Below the pieces are notes generated by a model, which did no database searches, was not told the DNA's origin, and saw only the letters and a program-made list of their open reading frames with translations. Below, piece after piece: positions 1-11,012 of a DNA stretch of 64,000 nt (the first letter of the stretch is position 1; each line of letters starts with the position of its first letter). A program made the translations under genes and the position numbers. Origin of the DNA: Mesostigma viride. Taxonomy: Eukaryota; Streptophyta; Mesostigmatophyceae; Mesostigmatales; Mesostigmataceae. The stretch covers positions 13,281,051 to 13,345,050 of the forward strand of contig RPFO01000213.1 of NCBI GenBank assembly GCA_009746045.1. The letters are read 5' to 3'.

Positions 1-71
1 TTCGGATCTTTGGGTTTGAAATCAATGGGTATGACACTCGTGAGGAGCTGGCGCAAAATATTTCAGCCAAG

Positions 72-1345
72 GTGGCGAAAATGTTAGCACAAGGTACAAC
101 AGGCATTACAAACGATGAGGAACCGAACGGGGACTCCTCAGAGGAGGACACTGATGACGGGGAAGCTTTGGCGGGGGCCAAAGAGGAGCAGGCGCAGGGA
201 TTTCGCCCCCCAGGTGCTAGCACAGTTGCTGGCGCACCAGGTGCCGTTTTTCCCGCCGTTTTTGGTCATATGGCGCCTGTCGTCGGAGGGGATGGCAGGA
301 AACAGCTTGCAAATGCAGGGAGGAGCTTGGCAAACGCGGCTGGCGCTAGTTTTGGGGGAGGCGAGGAGGTGTCTGCAGTGCCACGCTCAGGCACTTTAAA
401 AGCGGGCGCGCGCGGGGGAGGCAAGGAGGAGAAAGCAGGTCTCCCGCGCAGTGCCAAGGGGGACGGGGCGGCCGGAATGGGACTGAGCCCCGAAATGATG
501 GCGCAGATGAATGCCCTCATGGGGGGCTTCCAACAGCTGGGGATTGGCGGCGCCCAGGGGTTGGGAGCCGCAGTACGGGTGCCAGCACCCAGCGTGCAGG
601 AAGGGGGCGCATGGGGGGGGGCGGGGGCAGCAGGGCCCAGCCCTGCCGGGTGGACAAGCGGGCCCCATGGGTACCCGGGCACACCGACAGGCGTGGAAAG
701 AACGCAGGGCCCAGCGTACGCTTACCCAGGGCAGATGGGTGCAGCCTGGCCTCAGCCCTACCCACCAGCGGGTACCGCGTACGGTACCTGGGTGCCAGCA
801 GCTGGAACCCCGTACCACATGGCGCTCGCAGCAGCCCAAGGTGGGCAGAGGAAACGGGAGAGCAAGCGGTCCAAGTGCCGCGAGTGCGGGCATCGGCACT
901 GCCGGTGCACGTCCAGCGACAGCACGAGCAGCGACTCGGAGGGGAGCTGGTGGCCTGGCTGAACGTGCAAAGGGCCCCCGTGCTGCGCCAGCAGAAGGAG
1001 GGGACGGGACTTGGGTGGGCATCCAAGGAGAGGATGGAGCTGGCCCAGAACCTGTGCCACGTCTGGGATACGCTCAACAAGGAGCTCAGTCCCAACGTGT
1101 GCAGCGAGCTGGCGGGCGTGGAGTACCTGGCGCTCTGCGTGGAGGCTCTCCTGCTGGTGGAGACCAGCGGGTCTTGGAACGCGTCCGGGTACATGCTGCC
1201 CTACCGGCCGGCAGGGGGTGTCCGCACGCGGGCGGCTCGACGAGCGCTGCGGGCACACAAGAAGGAGCGCGATGCGTTGGCGTCGGCGCGAGGAAAGGAG
1301 GACAAGGCGGAGGGAGGAGTGGCGGGCTCTTCCCAGAAGAAGTGA
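72..1345 (+). pseudogene. ORF1-like (gag-position) region of family A copy 1
   Basis: Precedes the polymerase region, in the place of a gag gene. The N-terminal part is acidic and then Gly/Ala/Pro-rich (low complexity), with a Cys/His cluster (CRECGHRHCRC) followed by a Ser/Asp tail near 870-945 that could bind nucleic acid. The last part, near 1040-1190, carries a motif shared with the other YR elements here: leucine-rich helices around 'ELAGVEYLALCVEALLLVE', then 'SWN'. I do not recognise the domain. It is part of a fossil element and is not one clean frame. Confidence 0.55.
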
Positions 1346-2028
1346 GAGGGCGAGGTGTATTCCCCCTCCCAGAGGTGGCCATCAAGCCCCTCGACCGCGC
1401 GCGCCTACGGTCCCGACGTAGGTATCAGCGGGCCATGCGGCGGCGGGCCATGCTCCTGCGCAGCGCGCGAATCGTGGATGGCCACAACTGGTTGTGGAGG
1501 GGAGCACAGGAACCGCCTGAAACGGGTCCTGTCGGTGGCATGCGGATGGCTTTGCCCGCACCTGTTGCCCAGGAGCCCGCGGGTTGCGGTACCAGCGGGG
1601 TGTCCTTAGTGACCCCCTGCACTGCGGCCCAGCAGGCGGCCCTACAAGGGCTGGAGATTGCCGCCCAGGTCCATGAGCGCCGGCTGAGAGCCGTAGCGGC
1701 AGAGGACCTGGTGCATGACGTTGAGTCTGGGCCCTATGGGCCCGACGGGCAATATGAAATAATTGCCCCGGAGAGACTTGCGCTGCCCGCGGGCGGAGTG
1801 GCGGGCAGCGTGCCGCTGATGGACTGCCTCCCCCCCCAGTGGAGGGAGGTATATGGCAATATAAAAAATATTTTGAGGGAAGGGGCAAGCGCGAACCACT
1901 TCCGCCACTCCGTTGGCACAGAGAAGCGGTAGTAGTACGTCTCCAGGTCCGTTTTACTCGAGTAGCTGGGCGCGCCCCCGGCCATCTCGGCCACCGCCCC
2001 CACATCTGGCAGGTAACAGCTGCCAGGG

Positions 2029-4488
2029 GTGAGGAACTTGTCGTTGCTCTGCACCATGTTGCAGATGAGTCGCTGGCGCTGGGCTGACGGGTCCACCACC
2101 CCTGGATCGCGCTTGGGCACGCCGAACAGGCCGTTGGTGACCGGTGGTTCCTCCTCGCTATACTCTGTCATCCCGGTCTCCGCCAGCCGCACGCTCAGGC
2201 GCGCGTACTCTGCGTCGCTCGCACAGCCATGCGTTACTCGCCGTCGACGCCCTGGCTGCGCGCCCCCAGTCTGGTCAGACGAGGTCGGCCAAGCAGGGGA
2301 GCGCCGCCGGCTCTATCCCAGGTTCCGTGTTCTGGTGATGGGGTGGTCCCACTCGGTCCTGCTGGCGCAGGTGGCGCACATGCAGACCCTGTTCGGGCCG
2401 GGGAAGCTGAACCTCGGGCTGAGTGTGAGCGTCCCGATGCATCAGCTCGGGGTGCGCACAGTGCGTGAGGGAGGACGGGAGTGGATGGAGTTGGTGGGGG
2501 CCGCCGAGCTTGACTGGCAGCTGCTGCCCGAGGACCCTCCTCGGCCGGCGCAGTTGGTCATGATCGACGATCTGGGCACCACACACGCGCGCAGCGCAGC
2601 GGAGGCGAACGCGCTGCTGGACCGTGCATGCACTGAGTGCTACGCGACAGCTGGCCTGGTGGTGAATGAGAAAAAGGTCGAGCGGGCGCGGGAGGGCCAA
2701 GCTGTGGAGATCTTGGGCATCGAGTTTCACCAAGATGGGAGCTTGTGGCCGTCAGCGAAGCGACTAGCCCTCCTCGTCCATGACACTGAGGCGGTGCTGG
2801 CCCGGGGACGTGCAAGCTACCATGAGCTGGCCTCCCTACTGGGACGCTGGGTATGGATCCAACTGCTTCGCAGGAGTCTGCTAAGCATCTGGTTCCATGC
2901 CTACAGGATGCTCCACCAAGTGCTGGCCCTCCGCAAGGGAGGACGCTTCCAACTCTGGGCAAGTGTGCGCCGGGAGCTCTGGGCGGCTGTCTGCCTGGCT
3001 CCCCTGGTGCATGCGCAGCGCAACCAGCCGCTAGACACCACCGTCGTGGCCAGTGACGCGTCGAGCCGGGGCTCCGGTGTGGTGTACGCCCGTCTGGCAG
3101 AGGCAGACGTGAAAGCTTTGTCCAACTGCCGTGAGATGAAGGGGTGGAAGACTCTGTGTGTCGGGTCGGAAGAGGTCGGTGTGGAGCGAACGGGGGAGAG
3201 GGAACATCGGGCGGTGGCGACCGCCCGCTGGCGTGTGGCGGTGAAACACCGGTGGAGGGACGCGGGTGCGCACATCAATGAGAAAGAGGCGCGCGCAGCC
3301 GTGCAGAGCCTGGAGTGGGGGCTGCGCACGCGGGCCCGGTGGGGGCGACGGCACATACGGCTGGTGGATAGCTCCGCCGTTCTGGGCGCACTGGTGAAGG
3401 GGCGGTCATCATCTTACCGCCTCAACACGTGGTGCCGCCGCGCTGCCGCCCTGGGCTGTGCCAGCAACACCAGGTACCACTGGGTGTACATCCGCTCGGA
3501 GCGAAACCCCGCGGACGCGCCCAGCCGGGGCCGGTGGGTGCGGGACCTTACCGCCGATGGCGATGTGGAGAGTAACCCGGGGCCGGGAGGGCGGCAGGAG
3601 CTACTGGAGAGCACCGTGCTGCCCGCGACCCTGCGCAGCTACCATCGCGCAGTGATCGCGTACCTTCTTTGGGCTGAGCCCTATGGTGCTGTACCGCCGG
3701 AGGAAGCGGAGAGCGTGTTCTGCGAGTGGCTCGTGTCTGTCTACGAGGATGGAGGGGGAGCAGGGCGTTCCATGTGCATGAGGGCGCTGTGTGGGCTGCA
3801 ACTGTACTACCCCAGCCAAGTGCAGGGGTGGCGCGAGGCCCGCCGACTCCTGTACGGGTGTCAGCGACGCATGCAAACCCATAGCCCCAATCCGGTGCCG
3901 TGGGAGCTGCTCTACCTGGTGGTGCAGATCCTCCGCTGGCAGGGGGCGCCCATGGCAGCAGCCGTGTGCATCATCACTTTCCAGCAATACCTGCGCATCG
4001 GGGAGGCCTTCAAGCTCCGAGTGGGGGACGTGGCGCTGCGCGGCGACCGTCGCCTGGGGCAGCGAGGCCTGGGCGCGCTTCTTCTGCGGGATCCCAAGAC
4101 AGCCAAGGGGGGTGCACAGGCGGTGGTGGTGCAGGACCCCCTCTCGCTGTACGTGCTCGAGCGCCTGTGCGCTGGGCGGGAGCCCGAGGAGCCCTTGTTT
4201 GGGAGCCTCAACTACAGCCAGTTCTCTCGTCGGTGGCACGCGGCGTGGGATGTTCTGGGCCTGCGGGGGATGTTTCCGCCCTACTCCATGCGACATGGTG
4301 GGGCAACGTACGACTACCTGCAGGGCGTTTCACTCCCAGACATCCAGAAGCGCGGGCGTTGGCGCCAGTTCAAGTCGGTGGACCACTACGTGGGCCTGCA
4401 CCGTGCTCTAGCGGTGCAAGTGCCGCGGTGGGTGTGGTTGCTGGCTGAGGAGTTCCCCCCCGCTCAGTGGAGTTCACACTGGCATTAG
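2029..4488 (+). pseudogene. RT / RNase H / 2A-like / tyrosine recombinase region, family A copy 1
   Basis: ORF2-type polyprotein region. Reverse transcriptase signs are the 'MGWSHSVLLAQ' block and a catalytic 'MIDDLG' block. RNase H signs are 'VVASDASSRGSGVVYA', 'INEKEARAAV', and the closing 'RNPADAPSRGRW' typical of DIRS-group RNase H. A 2A-like motif follows (3556-3585). Then comes a tyrosine recombinase with 'YLRIGEAFKLRVGDV', 'YSMRHGGATYDYL', 'KRGRW' and 'DHYVGL'. Family knowledge: the recombinase integrates the DNA form without target-site duplication. Fossil copy belonging to a broken element. Confidence 0.78.
3556..3585 (+). other. 2A-like ribosome-skipping motif (family A copy 1)
   Basis: Encodes DGDVESNPGP, which fits the known 2A consensus D-(V/I)-E-x-N-P-G-P. 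It lies exactly between the end of RNase H ('DAPSRGRWVRDLTA') and the start of the tyrosine recombinase. In known 2A peptides the ribosome fails to form the final Gly-Pro bond, giving two proteins from one frame. Inference: the recombinase is released from RT/RNase H this way. Confidence 0.75.
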
Positions 4489-4566
4489 CCAGTGTGGGGA
4501 TGCGCCTGCCCCGGTCTAGGCCGGGGGGGCGCAGTATAAAACGATGCAGCTCCGTTGGAGGAGTCG

Positions 4567-4776
4567 GCAGGGCGCACTCCAGTGGACACGCTGGGGCCCT
4601 GCTGGTTTTGGGCGTCGCGCCATCATCCTGATTTCCAGTTTGGCTCACCTTCGACCGTAGCCTGCCTTGGACAGAGCCGGCGGGGCGCACTCTAGTGGAT
4701 ACACTAGGGCTCTGCGGGTACCTGCGTTGACAGGTGCAGGGGAGGCGCACTCTAGCAGCCACGCTAGGGCTTCCCC
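4567..4776 (+). repeat. Three covarying hairpins with GCACT internal loop (family A copy 1)
   Basis: Hairpins at 4567-4602, 4672-4714 and 4739-4776. Each has an outer stem, an unpaired 5' GCACT, an inner stem, a short loop, the inner stem's partner, a single 3' G, then the outer partner. Outer stems differ (GCAGGGC/GCCCTGC, CAGAGCC/GGCTCTG, GGGGAGGC/GCTTCCCC), as do inner stems (CCAG/CTGG, CTAGTG/CACTAG, CTAGC/GCTAG), yet pairing is kept. The second has extra unpaired bases on the 5' side. They lie between the end of the recombinase frame and repeat B1. Confidence 0.75.
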
Positions 4777-5534
4777 CTCTACAACCACTCCAGATGCGGC
4801 CGGGGACGGCCAGGTTGGAGATGCGGGTGTTATATGGTGGCAGCCGCCTGGGACTTGCGCACAATTTGCCAGTCTCTCGGTCTACCAAGGCCTGCAAGCG
4901 GCTTAAGCATATAATTTTGCAATAAACAAGTTCTGGTGCCTTCTCAAACAAAGTGAACCTGAAAGCATGCACAGAGGATGGTTGATCTTACGATCTGGAT
5001 TCCCTGATTTGCGACTAAGGGGAGCGGAGTGCGAGTCGGTGCCGCTGCCTCATGGCTGATCTGCGAGAAATGCTCCTGGAAAGGGTGAAAGTCCCTGCAA
5101 ATGACCTCTGGACTGTTTCCAAGTACTTGGATGTAGTTCAAAGTACTTCATTGGTACTACAGGGTAGTACAATCTACTTCAAACTAGTTCAAACTAGCTT
5201 AGGCTAGTAAAGATTCGTTCAGGTGTAGCACAACCTGCCTAGGAGGTGGTATGACCACCTGGGTTGAAGTAGACAGTGACTAAACGTAGTACAATGTCGA
5301 AAGAATCAGTACAAGTGGGTTCTTTGTAGTACAACTGGTCAGTGGCACCTGGGCGCCGCGCCAGTACTGTACCGGACTTGCATTCCTCACCGTGCGAATG
5401 CAATGCAGCCAATTTATTGAGGAAGACATGGCGGCGCATGCTTTATCAGTTTTCCCCACCCACCCACCCTCTTTTGTTTGTTTGTTTGTTTGTTGTCTCT
5501 GGGGGTGTTATATGGTGGCAGCCGCCTGGGACTT

Positions 5535-6375
5535 GTACTCCCGTTGCGCAAACCCGTCAAAACTTGGTGCGAAAACCGTCAAAATGATGTCGGCTATTGT
5601 CTCACGATTAGTTTGACACCAACTTTGTCAAAAACGGTGAAGTATTGCTCTAGTTGTGTTGAAAACTGATAAGCTGGCTTGGCAGCCATCACCACCTTGA
5701 AATACATCGCATCAACGTTGCATCCGTGACACACGCAAGTGCGGCGCCCCGCTGGCGCGGCGCTACACCGTTGCCCAGTGGTGCAAGTCGACATGCGGGA
5801 GCCAAACGGGGTGGCCACGCCCTCTCTGGAGGGTCTGACAGCCTTGGATGGGCCTCAGATGTAGTTCGAACTAGTTCAAAGTTAGTACAGGTAGTACCAA
5901 CTAGTTCAAACGAGTTCAATCTACTTCAACTAGTATCCAGGGACCCTCAAGATATGCCAGGTGGTTGCTGAACGGTTCTGGCATGACAGAACATGTGTGA
6001 CATCATAAAAATGTAGTACAATGTTGAAAAAAGTAGTATCAGGGTCCTATTAGATCTAGTACAGTAGTATTCTGAGGTCATTCTTACATGGAGCGCCGCG
6101 CCAGCGGGGCGCCGCACTTGCGTGTGTCACGGATGCAACGTTGATGCGATGTATTTCAAGGTGGTGATGGCTGCCAAGCCAGCTTATCAGTTTTCCCCAC
6201 CCACCCACCCTTTTCTGTTTTGTCTTGGGGGGTCAAGTGGAAGCGGCGGCCAGGGACTGCCAAAAAATATTTTATGTCTCTCTGTCTACTAAGTCCGGTC
6301 GGCTTCAACATATAGTGTAATAAACAAGTTCTGGTGCCCTTCAACCAGAAGTGGACCTAGGCAATGCACAGTGGA
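5535..6375 (+). mobile_element. Family B YR-element fragment: A-type repeat plus B2 (fossil)
   Basis: 5535-5754 is the reverse complement of the first part of element B (around 11735-11966). 5755-6229 matches its A repeat in forward orientation, and 6230-6375 is a full 146-bp B repeat ending in GCACAGTGGA. It joins truncated B2 of the family A copy on the left and Gypsy sequence on the right. No coding part remains. It looks like a recombination remnant; rearranged. Confidence 0.72.
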
Positions 6376-7706
6376 CAGCAACTCCTGCTCATGAACAGGG
6401 TAGTTACGTTCTGCAGACGTCATACTCCAGGACATGTATTCCACCGGCTGAGGGCCCCGGCCATGATCTTGCATCAGTACTGCACCAATAGCACCCTGTG
6501 AAGCATCAGACCTAACCTGGTATGGCAAGTCTGGGTTGGGGCCCACCAGCAAGGGAGCAGTGGTAAGCTTCTGCTTCAACACATCAAAAGCTTGCTGGCA
6601 TGCTGCAGTCCACTCAAAGGAAACATCTTTCTTGAGCAGGGCTAACAGGGGACCAGAGATGGCCGCCATGTCAGGGATGAACCGTCGGTACCAGCCCACC
6701 AGGCCCAGAAAGGATCTGACATCCTGAGCTGATTTCAACACCGGCCACTCCACAACAGCAGAGACCTTGCTGGCCTCAGGAGTCATACCTGCAGCGCTCA
6801 GCTGGTAGCCCAGCCAGAAACTTCACCTCTTGGCCCCACTCCACCTTGGACCTCTTTACCGACAAGTGATACTGATGGATCACCTTGAGGACCTCCTCCA
6901 CGTTCTCCAGATGCTCCTTGAAGGTACGAGAGTGCACCAGAATATCGTCCAGGTAGACGACCACACAAGTCCTGAAGACCACCCTGGTAGTGTCACACAA
7001 GTGGGCAATGTCCTTGAACTTGGGGTTGCGAAGATCAGGTGAGATCTGGGGCAGGGCATTGCCAGTCAGGTGGCCAAAGATGGCATTGACAAACATCTGC
7101 ATAGTGGCAGGGCTGTTAGAGGCACCCATGGGCATTACTGTCCACTGGAACTGTCCCCATGGAGTAGAAAAGGCCGTCTTGGGGATGTCTTCAGTAGCCA
7201 CCCTGATCTGCCAGAAAGCATGCCTGAGGTCAAACTTGGTGAAGAAGGCAGCTCCTGCAGTCCTCTCCAGCAGCTCATCAATTCTGGGCAGAGGGTACCT
7301 GGACTTGACTGTCACCTTGTTCAGTCCCCTCAGGTCAATGCACAGCCTCCACCCCCCATCATGCTTGGGCACAAGCAAACACCCAGAACTGAAAGGACTG
7401 TTAGCTGGAAGGATCAGACCAGCCTCCAACAAGCCAATAAGTATGGTCTTCAGCTCTGCCATCTCTGCAGGGCCCATCCTGTACATAGGCACAAAGGGAG
7501 GACGAGCACCCTCTACCAACTTGATGACATGTGTGATGGGTCCCTCAGGAGGATACTGGGGCATCTTGTCCTCAAAGATGGCTCCATACTTGTCCAACAA
7601 GGCATCATGCTGCTGTTGTTGCTCAGTGGTGATGCAGTAGAACTGACAGCATTGACAGAATGACCACTAGCAGGCTCAGGCTCATTAGGCACCAAATGCA
7701 GGAAAA

Positions 7707-10700
7707 TGGTTGATCTCCCTCGATCTGGATTCCCTGATTTGTCGGGGCGGAGGGAGCGAAGGAGGCGAGGGACGCCGCTGGGTGACAGCACATATGAAAA
7801 ATAAATAGAGCATTTAATATTTTATAATAGGCCCTGGTCTTTTATAAGGGGCAGTAGTCACAATTTATAAGGGCCCTGGAATTTAATAAGGGGCGCCAGT
7901 GTGGTGGTACGAGATCTGCCCTCTAATAGGGTGTAAGTCCGTACAAGTAACTTGTAAACTAGTTCTAAGTACTTGGATGTAGTTCCAAGTACTTCACTTG
8001 GCCTACAGGGTAGTACAGTCTACTTCAATCTACTTCAAACTAGTTCATTCTAGTTCAAACCAGTGCTGACGTGCTTCGGCGTAGCACTGGACGCTCAGGA
8101 GGTGAACGGACCTACTGGGATGTAGTAGACCAAGACTAAACGTAGTACAATGTCAAAAGAATCAGTACGGATGGGTTCCTTGTAGTACAACTGGCCAAGG
8201 GTGCTTTTGGCGCCAAAACCAGGTGTACCGGACTTGCATCCGCCACAGTGGGCAAGTACGCTGCCACTTCGCATGGTGTACGAATATGGTATGGGTCACG
8301 GAATTGTGTTTCGACCCGAATTAGAAGGACCTGGGCCGCCGCCGGCCCAAGTCTGAGAAAAAGTGCTGGCATATAACCAGCCGAGGTGTGCCTGTGCTGG
8401 TATTCGTTTTTATTAGTGGTGACGGCCAGCCATGGTGGCTGGCAATGATTTAAACGAATGCAAAAGGCCTCCCCGAGTCCGGGGGGGCTGGGAATGAATT
8501 TTATTTAGAGACGCGCGACGGTGGTCGGCGTCCAAGCGGTCGTTTGAGGGCCAGTCGTTGAAAATCGGGGCAGAAATTGCGGATTTAGTGCCGAAATCTG
8601 CGGTAGGGTGCCGGCAATCTTTTTCGGCCTTGACTGACCTGGGACGAGGCGAATAAAGGTTGCTTGGACCTGTTTCGATGGTCCTAAACGACGAGCAAAG
8701 GTGGCCGGCTGCTGTCCCGTCGTTTGAGGGGTGGGCATAGAAATTTTGACCCGAAATTGAGTCGCAAGGCCGGGAAGTGCGGTAAGGGAACGAAAATTCT
8801 ATTTCGGCCCTGGGCGTGCTTGTTCGAGCTGTTTTACGTTTGATACTGCCTTGCACGATGACCCTCAACGACGAGCAGTGTAAAAAATATAGTAGGCTGC
8901 AATGCCGGCTGCCCAAGATCTGAATGCGGCATCATTAGCTATCTTTGGCTCTCGGGGCTTTGCGGGCAGGGCATACCGCGTCACAGCCCGATGGCTTTGA
9001 TGGAGCGGGTCGGCTGGTCCATTACGTGATGGTAACGTGAAAAAGAATATGTGGAGCCGAATTTTATGGGGGAAACCGGTGGCTGGAGGAGCGCTGGGTG
9101 TGGCTCCCTGGATTTTATTTCTCGAGGGCTTACGTGGTGGTAGGGCGGCTCGGCGGCCTTGGGCCAGTGGTGGCCGGTTGGGGGAGGTGCCTTTCTTGAC
9201 GGCTTTGGGGAGCTAAGGACTGTGGTGTTTTGGAACTGGGGGGAGGCAAAATGAGCGGCCTACGTAAAAAGACTTTTGGGCGCTGCCAGGCTGGAACCCT
9301 GAGAGCTTTGGGATGACATCTGTAATGGCATCCAAGAGGTGGCAATTTTAATGGGGGAAGCCTGGTGAGACCGGCTGGTTTTGACGGTTGTGAGGGCTAA
9401 GAGCAGGGGCGCTTGCTCAAGATAGCCTAAGTGACCGGCTAGCTGTCCTGAGAATGGAATGGAGATTACACCTTGCTATGTATGCCGCCGGCAGCCCTCT
9501 AGGGCGAGTACCTGGGGATGCTTGCACCCCGGGTTACGCCCTGCAAACAGAGGGTTGTGACCGTAGCGGCAGCTTGTGGCATGTGACTTTTGGCGAGTCG
9601 CTGGGCCATAGCACTGGATCGTGACAGTTATGGCATGAGGAGCGCGAGGAGGATGGTGTAGGGTGGAAGTTGGCAGACGTGCTAGCTATTTTCGCTGGAC
9701 GAGGAGGGGGGAAAGGTGTGGGGGATTGATTGACCGTACCTTTGGTTGGACGCTGTTCTCTCCTATCCAAGGGGGATGAAGGCATTGTTTGAGACTTCGC
9801 TAGTGGGGCGCACTCCAGCAGACAAGCTGGGGCCCCACTGTTGGTGACAGGCTTCCCCGCGACCAGTAAGTGAGGGGCACTCTAGCAGGCATGCTAGGCC
9901 TTCACTATTGGTGACGGGTCCTCCACGGCCAGAATGGCCAGGCTGGGGGAAGCGGGAAGTGAGATGGCAGCATCAGCTGGCTGGGGGGGCCTGCAGATGC
10001 TTTATTCACCAATTATGCGACTTTGGTCCAAGAGTCTCTTGTGCGTAAACGTATTTTGTAAAAAATAATGTCTGGAGCCCTCAGTGATGGAGTGAACGAG
10101 TTGAGACATGCATAGGGATGGTTGATCTCCCTCGATCTGGATTCCCTGATTTGTCGGGGCGGAGGGAGCGAAGGAGGCGAGGGACGCCGCTGGGTGACAG
10201 CACATATAAAAAATAAATAGAGCATTTAATATTTTATAATAGGCCCTGGTCTTTTATAAGGGGCAGTAGTCACAATTTATAAGGGCCCTGGAATTTAATA
10301 AGGGGCGCCAGTGTGGTGGTACGAGATCTGCCCTCTAATAGGGTGTAAGTCCGTACAAGTAACTTGTAAACTAGTTCTAAGTACTTGGATGTAGTTCCAA
10401 GTACTTCACTTGGCCTACAGGGTAGTACAGTCTACTTCAATCTACTTCAAACTAGTTCATTCTAGTTCAAACCAGTGCTGACGTGCTTCGGCGTAGCACT
10501 GGACGCTCAGGAGGTGAACGGACCTACTGGGATGTAGTAGACCAAGACTAAACGTAGTACAATGTCAAAAGAATTAGTACGGATGGGTTCCTTGTAGTAC
10601 AACTGGCCAAGGGTGCTTTTGGCGCCAAAACCAGGTGTACCGGACTTGCATCCGCCACAGTGGGCAAGTACGCTGCCACTTCGCATGGTGTACGAATATG

Positions 10701-11012
10701 GTATGGGTCACGGAATTGTGTTTCGACCCGAATTAGAAGGACCTGGGCCGCCGCCGGCCCAAGTCTGAGAAAAAGTGCTGGCATATAACCAGCCGAGGTG
10801 TGCCTGTGCTGGTATTCGTTTTTATTAGCCCACCCAACCCACCCTGAGGGAAGTGAGATGGCAGCATCAGCTGGCTGGGGGGGCCTGCAGATGCTTTATT
10901 CACCAATTATGCGACTTTGGTTCAAGAGTCTCTTGTGCGTAAACGTATTTTGTAAAAAATAATGTCTGGAGCCCTCAGTGATGGAGTGAACGAGTTGAGA
11001 CATGCATAGGGA
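7707..11012 (+). mobile_element. Non-autonomous split-direct-repeat YR element N, left copy (fossil)
   Basis: 3,306 bp with A1 7707-8416 (710 bp), internal 8417-9953, B1 9954-10118 (165 bp), A2 10119-10828 (710 bp) and B2 10848-11012 (165 bp). Paired repeats have equal lengths; I saw about one difference in each pair, so the insertion is young. No ORF resembles a retroelement protein, so it must borrow enzymes. A starts TGGTTGATCT and contains GATCTGGATTCCCTGATTT, almost as in families A and B. Gypsy coding sequence continues across the insertion point with no clear duplication. It looks structurally whole for a non-coding element. Confidence 0.85.
9802..9906 (+). repeat. Two GCACT-loop hairpins in element N (left copy)
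   Basis: 9802-9839: outer stem AGTGGGGC/GCCCCACT, GCACT, inner stem CCAGC/GCTGG, single G. 9869-9906: outer stem AGTGAGGG/CCTTCACT with one wobble, GCACT, inner stem CTAGC/GCTAG, single G. Same orientation and same place (just before B1) as in the coding elements. Confidence 0.75.

Larger units (their letters stand above)
1..5534 (+). mobile_element. Kangaroo/PAT-like YR retrotransposon, family A, copy 1 (fossil)
   Basis: Tyrosine-recombinase retrotransposon whose left end lies outside the window. Parts in order: an ORF1-like region, an ORF2-like region (reverse transcriptase, RNase H, 2A-like motif, tyrosine recombinase), three hairpins, repeat B1 (4825-4978), repeat A2 (4979-5502) and the beginning of B2 (5503-5534), where family B sequence takes over. 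B ends in an AATAAACAAGTTCTGG stretch, as a 3' end would. The B1-A2-B2 order is the split-direct-repeat layout known for PAT, Ngaro and kangaroo elements. It is broken: a few breaks, including at least one internal rearrangement. It is close in sequence to the copy at 21067-24182, which suggests a fairly recent origin. Confidence 0.82.

Noticed and set aside
4567-4776. Hammerhead or other known self-cleaving ribozyme in the hairpin cluster
   Set aside because: No CUGAUGA / GAAA core, and no other ribozyme core recognised; the structure is kept as an unnamed motif.
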